Notes under the pieces: generated by a model
The model's input: the letters and a program-made list of their open reading frames with translations, nothing else
Database searches by the model: none
Told to the model about the DNA's origin: nothing
Shown: piece by piece, positions 26,246 through 32,277 of the stretch
How positions within the stretch are numbered: the stretch's first letter is position 1
Layout of the letters: every line of letters begins with the position of its first letter
Translations under genes and position numbers: made by a program
NCBI RefSeq assembly: GCF_000506865.1
Contig: NZ_AYSV01000054.1
Span: forward strand, 1 to 32,277
Direction: 5' to 3'
Length of the DNA: 32,277 bases
DNA from: Pelistega indica
GTDB taxonomy: Bacteria; Pseudomonadota; Gammaproteobacteria; Burkholderiales; Burkholderiaceae_B

Positions 26246-27754
26246 ATGGGTTTAAATCCTATGTATGTAACGTTTGTCCTTTACATTATTGCCGTATTAG
26301 GGATCGGGGTTGCTGCTTATCTTGCTACACGCAATTTTGATGATTATATTCTTGGAGGCCGCCGACTAGGTGGCTTTGTAACGGCTATGGCTGCTGGCGC
26401 ATCAGATATGTCAGGTTGGCTATTGATGGGTTTACCGGGCGCTATTTATGCGAGTGGCTTAATAGAGGCGTGGATTGCAATTGGGTTGACGATTGGTCAA
26501 TACTTTAACTGGTTATTAGTCTCAGGTCGTTTACGTGTACATACTGAATTAAATAATAATGCTTTAACGCTACCGGAGTACTTTGCTTCTAGGTTTGGTG
26601 AATATGGGAAGTTATTAAAAATAGGTTCAGCAGCGATTATTTTATTTTTCTTCACTATTTATAGTGCTTCTGGTGTTGTTGCTGGTGCGCGTCTATTTGA
26701 ATTGTTGTTTGAAGTGGATTACGGAACAGCTATCGTATTAGGTGCCGTAGCAACGATTATTTATACCTTTATTGGTGGTTTCTTAGCCGTGAGTTGGAGT
26801 GATAGCCTACAGGCGACACTCATGTTTTTCGCGTTGATTTTTACGCCAATTGCTATTTATTTGCAACTAGGTGGTGCCGAAGAATTGAGCGCAGCATTTG
26901 CAGCTGCTTCACAAGCGACTAATATTCCCTATTCTAGTTTAGTACCAGATACATCAAGTGCTGCTATTATTGGGATTATCTCAGCCGCTGCATGGGGGTT
27001 AGGATATTTTGGTCAGCCACATATTTTGGCTCGCTTTATGGCATCATCGTCTGTTAAAACACTAAAAAATGCACGTCGTATTAGTATGACATGGATGATT
27101 TTATGTTTACTTGGCGCTGTATTAGTGGGGTATTTTGGTATTGCTTACTTCCAAGAGCATCCTGAGCAAGTGGGGGTATTAAAAAGTAATCCAGAGCGTA
27201 TTTTCATGGTGTTATCAACTATTCTATTTAACCCATGGATTGCAGGAGCTATTTTATCGGCTATTTTAGCGGCGATTATGAGTACCTTAAGTGCTCAATT
27301 ATTAGTTTGCTCATCAGCCCTAACAGAGGACTTCTATAAAGGCTTTTTGCGCCCACAAGCTAGTCAAACAGAATTGGTATGGATTGGTCGCTTGATGGTA
27401 TTAGCGGTTGCGGTATTAGCTATTTTCATTGCCCAAGACCCTAATAGTAAAGTGCTAGGATTAGTGTCTTATGCATGGGCAGGTTTTGGTGCAGCGTTTG
27501 GACCAGTAGTGTTATTTTCAGTATTCTGGAAACGCACTACAGCTATTGGTGCCTTGGCAGGTATGATTGTAGGTGCTGTTGTTGTCGTCTTCTGGAAAGA
27601 TGTCAGTGGTAGTGCTTTATATGAAATTGTTCCAGGCTTTATAGCATGCTCGGTAGTACTTTACGTTGTCTCTTTAATGGGTAAACCACCTGCTGAAGTT
27701 GTTCAACGTTTTGATACAGCGACTCAAGAGTTTAAACGCTTAAGTGCGGAATAA
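26246..27754 (+). CDS. putP: Sodium/proline symporter PutP
   Basis: Sodium:solute symporter (SSS family) for proline uptake across the inner membrane. 502 aa with about 13 membrane helices, as in E. coli PutP (502 aa). Signature segments: YILGGRRLGGFVTAMAAGASDMSGWLLMGLPGAIYASG near residues 30-70, LTLPEYFASRFG, the helix FFTIYSASGVVAGARLFE, FIGGFLAVSWSDSLQA, WGLGYFGQPHILARFMA and ILAAIMSTLSAQLLVCSSALTEDFYK (conserved SSS motif with sodium-site Ser/Thr). The gene is monocistronic, with a strong sigma70 promoter and a strong terminator. No putA lies in the window. Confidence 0.95.
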   Translation: MGLNPMYVTFVLYIIAVLGIGVAAYLATRNFDDYILGGRRLGGFVTAMAAGASDMSGWLLMGLPGAIYASGLIEAWIAIGLTIGQYFNWLLVSGRLRVHTELNNNALTLPEYFASRFGEYGKLLKIGSAAIILFFFTIYSASGVVAGARLFELLFEVDYGTAIVLGAVATIIYTFIGGFLAVSWSDSLQATLMFFALIFTPIAIYLQLGGAEELSAAFAAASQATNIPYSSLVPDTSSAAIIGIISAAAWGLGYFGQPHILARFMASSSVKTLKNARRISMTWMILCLLGAVLVGYFGIAYFQEHPEQVGVLKSNPERIFMVLSTILFNPWIAGAILSAILAAIMSTLSAQLLVCSSALTEDFYKGFLRPQASQTELVWIGRLMVLAVAVLAIFIAQDPNSKVLGLVSYAWAGFGAAFGPVVLFSVFWKRTTAIGALAGMIVGAVVVVFWKDVSGSALYEIVPGFIACSVVLYVVSLMGKPPAEVVQRFDTATQEFKRLSAE

Positions 27755-27877
27755 TAGGTAGAGCCTATTTGATACTAGACTAATTTATTAATATAAATAG
27801 ACAATAATAAATAAGATGGTGGTAATTAACTATCTGGGAACTAGATATTAACTCTATTGACTATTAGTGAATTATGG

Positions 27878-27922
27878 AAACCTTGTTTAGAGAGCTTATT
27901 GCTCTAAACAAGGTTTTTTTTT
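27878..27922 (+). terminator. Strong intrinsic terminator after putP
   Basis: A 14-16-bp stem, AAACCTTGTTTAGAG paired with CTCTAAACAAGGTTT, with a short AT-rich loop, followed by nine or more T. It is the most stable hairpin of this type in the window. Confidence 0.93.
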
Positions 27923-28260
27923 ATGTAAAAAATAAATAGAAAGTGAATAGAAAATGGATAGGGCAAATCTATCCTATTCATCTTGATTCTTAAGGGAGAT
28001 GGTTTTATTGTTAACGCTCGATAGCTATTACTATTAATGGGAATAAGACATACAGAATAAATAATAAGCAATAAGAAAGAGCTTGCTATGAAAATATCGG
28101 GCGAGGAGGATGGCAGCTATTAGAAAGGAGTAAGAGCAACATAAGGGTGATAGGTTTTATAAAGATTATAAGTTATATCATAAGAATCATAAGAGTCATA
28201 AGAATCATAAGTTTAATACGTTAGACCAAGAAGAGTATATAAACAGGATTGATGGTATAG
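27923..28260. other. Gene-free, repeat-rich leader of the helicase gene
   Basis: About 340 bp of purine-rich, AT-rich DNA with many ATAAG/GATAG words. A GGATAG...CTATCC inverted repeat lies at 27956-27974. A 9-bp tandem repeat is at 28178-28211. I see no gene, no RNA gene and no clear promoter. Confidence 0.55.
28178..28211. repeat. 9-bp tandem repeat (TCATAAGAA)
   Basis: Units TCATAAGAA, TCATAAGAG, TCATAAGAA and a partial TCATAAG, nearly four copies in a row, 50 bp before the helicase start. Unit length is a multiple of three but it lies outside the coding frame used here. Confidence 0.8.
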
Positions 28261-31071
28261 ATGGATAGAACAGATAAGGTGGATAGGACAGATGATGTGT
28301 ATAGGATAGATGAAGTGGAGGTTATAGAAGGTATAGATGACTCAATGAATCAACAGAGACATATTCCATTATGGGCTGGTTTAGAAAAGCATCCGCTGAC
28401 AGCAAAACAATATCAAGCTTGCTCTTCTAATGCACAGAGTACACTTGTCTTGGCGGGTGCAGGAACGGGGAAAACCAGTACCATTGTCGGTCGTTTAGCC
28501 TATCTTTGGGAAAATCATTTAGCCAATGCGGAGCAGGTATTATTGCTAGCCTTTGCTGTAGAGGCGGCAAATGAGATTAATGACAGGGCATCAAAGATTA
28601 TGCACCATTATCCGTGGATTAAAGAGCAGGCAGAGGAAAATCAAGGCTTTCAAGCACGCACTTTTCATAGTTTAGGGTGGTCGATTATTCAAGCCGTTGA
28701 ACAAGCGGAGAAAGAGCAACAGTACAAAGAACAACAGGAGAAAGAACAATATAATCAGCTAAGACTAGACGGAGAATATTCAACTCAGGTTATAACACCT
28801 AATTCTTGCGAAGAAAATGGAGATTTATTTTCACAATCAGAGGTAAATTCCTTCTCAAAAAATACATGCTTAAAACTAAGTGCCTTAGTGGATGAGGAAA
28901 AATTAAAGGAGTTTATTGCTAGTCATCTTAAACAGCAAATTAGCCATAAAGCTATTTTTACTTACTTTACGTTTTATCACCAACCAGTAAGGGCATTGGT
29001 ATGGCGAACGCTGAAAGATGATTATGTGCAAAACCAATTAGAGCTAATCATCGCTAATACGCTTTACTATCACCAAATTCGCTATATCTATCAAGCACAT
29101 TTTAAAGAGGATATTTATTTGGACAAAAAAAGCGATGAGCCTTACCGATGCAGTTTTTTGATACCTGAGCTGAATATCTATGTTCAAGTATTTGATGCAT
29201 ATTTACATGATATAGATGAAAACCATACGCTAACAAGTTTTAGACATATGACGCGTGAAATTCATCAGCAGTATAAGACATCATATATTGAAATATATAG
29301 AGATACGTGCTGCTTTTTTAATGTAAATTTGATCATCCATACAGATACCAATATCTATATAGATACTAATATAGATACTAATATTGATACTGTTAATAGT
29401 ATCCATATCAAGGGTGATATGGTAGAAAAACAAAATGTATTTATCTGGTATGACTATTGGAATAGTATTTGTTTAAGTTTAAAAGAGTTAATTGTATATA
29501 ACCAATCGCCCACACAATATCAGGAGCAGAGCCAATATCAACTACACCATGTAGTGCAACCACCATGTCAATATCAAGAGCAGAAGTCGTTTGAATCCAT
29601 TCCATTGGCGATTAATAGCCCGGGAAGGCTTGATGAGCTGATCGCACTTTTACAAGATTATTTTATCTATTTGAAATCTGAAGGAAAAACAGCGGCTAAT
29701 TTAGCAGAAGAGCAAGCGCAGCTTGAACAAATTAATCAGCAAACCAATCATTATTTTTCTAGTGAACGTATACAAGAAAAACAACACTTAGCAGAAATAA
29801 AGGAACAACAAAAAAATCAACAGCGCAATACAGGTATAAATACTGAAGACTTATCATCAGAGACATTAATGCTGACATACTGGATTAATAGTGAAAAAAT
29901 GTTTATATATTCGTTGTTAATCCCTATTTTTGAGGCTTATGAAGATTATTTACGTGAGGAGCAAGCTATTGATTTTGATAGCATGATTAGCCTTGCTACA
30001 CATTATGTGCAAGAGGGTAAATTTCAAATTCCATGGACAGATATTTTGATTGATGAGCTTCAAGATATATCTGTGGCTCGTTTTAAATTGATTCAAGCAA
30101 TGCGACAACAACGGCCTAGCCTTCGTTTATTTTGTGTAGGAGATGATTGGCAAACAATTTTTGAGTTTGCTGGTAGCCAATTAGCGTATATTCGTCATAT
30201 TGAAAACTATATTGGCGATACAACAAAAATAAGTCTGGACGTGAGTTTTAGGTTTCATCAAGGATTGAGCGACCTAAGCAGTGCATTTATCCAAAAGAAT
30301 CCTTCGCAATATAAAAAAACGTTGCAGGCACTTGAGGTTAAACAGGAGGAAGGTAATGGTGTCACGCTGGTACCATATCAACGTGAGCAACGCCAAGAGT
30401 ATCAATTTCAGAATCAACAATCCCAGTATCGATATCAACAGAAGCTTCAATATCAATGTATTGAGCAGCTTTTATCGCGTATTGAACAAAAGTATATATT
30501 ATCTAAACTGACTCCATCATCAACGGAAACAGTGTTTCACCCTACAAAAATCACTTGTCTTATATTGGCACGTTTTAATCATTTATTACCAAGTGAGTCA
30601 CAATTAGCAATTTATCAGCAAAAGTTCCCATCTATCCATTTACGCATGTCAAGTATTCATAGTGCCAAAGGGCAGGAGGCGGATATTGTGATTTTGCTTG
30701 GCTTAAATAAGGGAGAGTTTGGCGTACCTTCAGAAAAAGCAAGCCGTTTGGAGAAATATAAACCGACTTTCGAGCAATTCCCTTTTGCCCAAGAGAGGAG
30801 AGTTTTTTATGTTGCACTGACCCGCGCTAAGAAGCATGTGTATTTGATGTATGAACAAGATTATCCAACACTTTGCAATGATAAACAACGTCAATCTATA
30901 TCTGAGACTAGTCATTCAGTATTTTTAGAAGAGTTAATAAGAGAGTTTACTGTGAGTATTGAACCTTTAGTTGATAACCCTGACGTTCCTCAGCAATCTC
31001 AATCCCAATCGCAATTCTTATCTTTTATTCTACGTAAATTGAGGGCTTCTTTTAATAGAATAGCGGAGTGA
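28261..31071 (+). CDS. helD: HelD-like (helicase IV) UvrD/Rep-family DNA helicase with low-complexity inserts
   Basis: Superfamily 1A 3'-5' DNA helicase, 936 aa. Motifs: Q motif HPLTAKQYQAC (44-54), Walker A LAGAGTGKTS (~64-73), LLLAFAVEAANEI (Ia), ARTFHSLG (Ib), ILIDELQDIS (~596-604), GDDWQTIFEFAGS (~627), DVSFRFH, SSIHSAKGQEADIVIL (~800) and FYVALTRAKKHVYL (~855). DELQD in place of DEFQD and GDDWQTIF resemble E. coli HelD, but the ~190-residue HelD N-terminal domain is missing. Residues ~261-345 resemble the nuclease-like insertion of some helicase-IV relatives, with its acidic residues replaced. Low-complexity parts: DRTDKVDRTDD at the start, EQAEKEQQYKEQQEKEQ (~155), IDTNIDTNIDT (~367), QYQEQ repeats (~417-440) and a QYRYQQKLQYQ run (~720). 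ATG 28345 (M29) is an alternative start that removes the N-terminal repeats. Confidence 0.85.
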   Translation: MDRTDKVDRTDDVYRIDEVEVIEGIDDSMNQQRHIPLWAGLEKHPLTAKQYQACSSNAQSTLVLAGAGTGKTSTIVGRLAYLWENHLANAEQVLLLAFAVEAANEINDRASKIMHHYPWIKEQAEENQGFQARTFHSLGWSIIQAVEQAEKEQQYKEQQEKEQYNQLRLDGEYSTQVITPNSCEENGDLFSQSEVNSFSKNTCLKLSALVDEEKLKEFIASHLKQQISHKAIFTYFTFYHQPVRALVWRTLKDDYVQNQLELIIANTLYYHQIRYIYQAHFKEDIYLDKKSDEPYRCSFLIPELNIYVQVFDAYLHDIDENHTLTSFRHMTREIHQQYKTSYIEIYRDTCCFFNVNLIIHTDTNIYIDTNIDTNIDTVNSIHIKGDMVEKQNVFIWYDYWNSICLSLKELIVYNQSPTQYQEQSQYQLHHVVQPPCQYQEQKSFESIPLAINSPGRLDELIALLQDYFIYLKSEGKTAANLAEEQAQLEQINQQTNHYFSSERIQEKQHLAEIKEQQKNQQRNTGINTEDLSSETLMLTYWINSEKMFIYSLLIPIFEAYEDYLREEQAIDFDSMISLATHYVQEGKFQIPWTDILIDELQDISVARFKLIQAMRQQRPSLRLFCVGDDWQTIFEFAGSQLAYIRHIENYIGDTTKISLDVSFRFHQGLSDLSSAFIQKNPSQYKKTLQALEVKQEEGNGVTLVPYQREQRQEYQFQNQQSQYRYQQKLQYQCIEQLLSRIEQKYILSKLTPSSTETVFHPTKITCLILARFNHLLPSESQLAIYQQKFPSIHLRMSSIHSAKGQEADIVILLGLNKGEFGVPSEKASRLEKYKPTFEQFPFAQERRVFYVALTRAKKHVYLMYEQDYPTLCNDKQRQSISETSHSVFLEELIREFTVSIEPLVDNPDVPQQSQSQSQFLSFILRKLRASFNRIAE
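29359..29394 (+). repeat. In-frame 12-bp tandem repeat inside the helicase gene
   Basis: Three units, ATAGATACTAAT twice and a diverged ATTGATACTGTT, encode IDTN-IDTN-IDTV. Unit length is a multiple of three, so copy-number change would keep the frame. Confidence 0.85.
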
Positions 31072-31099
31072 TATTGTACCCATCCCATTTTTAGTACAA

Positions 31100-31953
31100 C
31101 TATAAAGTAGAAACGGAATGTTTTTGTTTGTACATTAAAGGGGTGAGCCCCTTTAGTGCATCATGAGGTCTTTGCGTATTATAAATCGTTAACCACTCCT
31201 CGGTTAGTTGTTTAACCTGTTTTAGTGTTTTAAAGAGGTAACACCCTAAAACCTCTGTGCGATACGTCCGATTAAATCGCTCAATAAAGCCATTTTGGTA
31301 GGGGCATCCTGGTTGAATATAATCAATATAGATACCGTGTTGCTTTGCCCAATTCACAAACCGATGCGAGGTAAACTCTGTGCCATTATCTACCCTAATC
31401 CTCTCTGGATAACCGTATAACTCGGCAAGGCGATCTAGGTAATCAATCACTTTGCCTGTTGGCATACCCACACTCACCTGAATCCCTAAGGCTTGGCGAT
31501 TATAGTCATCTATTACATTAAGGGTTCTAAAGCGCACCTGGTTCTCTAAGCTGTCACTCATAAAGTCCATCGACCAACACTGATTGGCTCGTTCTGGTGT
31601 TTGTAATAGCAATGGTTCACGAACAGGCAAACGTTGCTTGCGCTTGCTTTTTAAATTCAATTTAAGCTGTGTATAAACACGGTATACACGTTTATGATTC
31701 CAAGGGTAGCCCATATGTCGAATTCTTTTAAAACACTTCATAAATCCCCAACGAGGGTGCTTATTAGAGACCTCCGTGAGTATCGCTGAGACTTCGCTAT
31801 CATCTGATAGTACGTTTCTCGATAAATAAAAGCCGTACGACTAATGCCAGCCACCTTGCAACACAAGGCAATACTGGCGGTAAACTTGACCCGCAACTCA
31901 TGAACCCAACTCTTGCGTTCTTGGACGGGTTTTTATAGCTTTTTTTATGATTT
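31100..31953 (-). pseudogene. IS3-family transposase OrfB (DDE integrase), frameshifted
   Basis: The main frame, 31741-31100, encodes the rve integrase core: CWSMDFMSD (first Asp), RVDNGTEFTS (second Asp) and FIERFNRTYRTEVL (Glu), then LTPLMYKQKHSV. Upstream, the HTH_21-like part reads KSWVHELRVKF, CCKVAGISRTAFIYRE in another frame and joins to VLSDDSEVSAILTEVSNKHPRWGF if one A is added to the three-A run at 31815-31817 (TTT on plus). A further indel near 31930-31934 is needed to link it to the OrfA frame. As given, no full-length transposase can be made. Confidence 0.82.
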
Positions 31954-32193
31954 CTTCCTGCATCATGGATTTAAGACTGAGCTCGGCATACATCTGCTTG
32001 AGCCGACGATTCTCCGCTTCGAGTTCTTTTAAGCGTCTTACATCAGAGACTTCCATCCCCCATAACGTTCTCGCCATTTGTAGAATGTGGCAGAAGAAAT
32101 GCCATGTTGACGGCATAACTCTTGAACAGGGGTGCCTGCCTCGGCTTGTTTAAGAATGTTGATAATTTGGCTTTCGCTAGTACGTTTACTCAT
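31898..32193 (-). pseudogene. IS3-family transposase OrfA (helix-turn-helix), frameshifted
   Basis: ATG at 32193 with AAGGAG upstream. The N-terminal frame gives MSKRTSESQIINILKQAEAG, then CRQHGISSATFYKWRERYGG (helix-turn-helix); the next frame continues MEVSDVRRLKELEAENRRLKQMYAELSL (leucine zipper). They join if the five-G run at about 32054-32058 had six G. The second frame then runs to a stop at 31898, past an A7 tract (T7 on the plus strand, 31940-31946) of the kind used for programmed -1 frameshifting into OrfB. Confidence 0.85.
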
Positions 32194-32277
32194 GGTAAAA
32201 CTCCTTTGAAATAAGTTTACGGTAACGTTCAAAAAAGTTCTACTTTCTTGTTGTCTTAATTTAGGGGATGGTTACAT

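Larger units (their letters stand above)
31075..32276 (-). mobile_element. IS3-family insertion sequence (two-ORF type), frameshifted
   Basis: About 1.2 kb, transcribed on the minus strand. Imperfect terminal inverted repeats of ~38 bp: the left end starts TGTACCCATCCC and the right end, read inward on the minus strand, starts TGTAACCATCCCC; both then share ACAAC and AAAGTAGAA. An orfA/orfB pair with a helix-turn-helix protein and a DDE integrase fills the element. The left end lies 3 bp after the helicase stop codon. The right end is one base from the window edge, so the target duplication cannot be checked. The OrfA type (MSKR..ESQII.ILK.AEAG... followed by GGMEVSD) suggests the IS407-like branch of IS3; this is from memory. 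Confidence 0.9.

Noticed and set aside
28178-28211. CRISPR-like repeat array
   Set aside because: Repeats are 9 bp, directly adjacent with no spacers, and there are no cas genes.
30281-30511. Small plus-strand frame inside the helicase gene
   Set aside because: It is an overlapping frame produced by the Q/Y-rich repeats, with no ribosome binding site or recognisable protein.
31898-32232. Two separate small IS genes in different frames
   Set aside because: The two frames join into one normal OrfA after a single G is added to a five-G run; they are halves of one gene.
28261-32276. Helicase plus adjacent IS as a new defence or mobile system
   Set aside because: The helicase is a HelD-type repair enzyme standing alone; no nuclease, toxin, reverse transcriptase or sensor gene accompanies it. 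The IS is a standard IS3 element.

Overview
The window looks like a stretch of chromosome from a low-GC betaproteobacterium. The gene set (recJ with a conserved betaproteobacterial partner, a single lolC-type permease next to lolD, a UbiM-like hydroxylase, tatD, comEC, greB, rlmJ, ppiD, cysK, an MCE lipid-transport operon) and the AT-rich codon use fit a low-GC member of Burkholderiales, probably Alcaligenaceae (Pelistega-, Basilea- or Oligella-like). This placement is inference from gene content and similarity recalled from memory, not from a search.

Layout. 52-2501 (minus): recJ preceded by an uncharacterised gene that overlaps it. 2545-4495 (plus): lolC-lolD, ending in a clear bidirectional terminator. 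4670-5851 (minus): FAD ubiquinone-biosynthesis-type hydroxylase. 5934-11925 (plus): tatD, comEC (frameshifted), alpha/beta hydrolase, nucleoside-bisphosphate phosphatase/RNase AM, greB. 12005-13663 (minus): rlmJ and ugpQ. 13955-17373 (plus): ppiD and cysK, each with its own terminator. 17476-24385 (plus): a tightly packed run with overlapping genes, made of a four-gene MCE/Mla-type lipid ABC transporter (ATPase frameshifted), dtd, the FetAB-type metal exporter and a methyltransferase. 24407-25931: a structured palindromic element, a tiny lipoprotein, 785 bp without a gene and a small secreted Pro/Gln-rich protein. 26246-27754: putP. 28261-31071: a large HelD-like UvrD/Rep helicase with low-complexity, repeat-rich DNA. 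31075-32276: an IS3-family insertion sequence that ends one base from the window edge.

Most of the window is ordinary core chromosome: lipoprotein export (LolCD), outer-membrane lipid homeostasis (MCE system), periplasmic folding (PpiD), DNA uptake and repair (ComEC, RecJ, HelD), transcript cleavage (GreB), and cysteine and proline metabolism. I did not find a convincing new multi-gene system. The most notable features are: (i) single-base indels, most of them in homopolymers, that break recJ, comEC, the MCE ATPase gene and both IS reading frames, suggesting either base-calling error or real decay; (ii) the helicase, with what looks like a catalytically dead nuclease-like insertion and in-frame tandem repeats extending into and upstream of its start; (iii) a 61-nt nested inverted-repeat element at 24407-24467; and (iv) the conserved, unstudied recJ partner gene.
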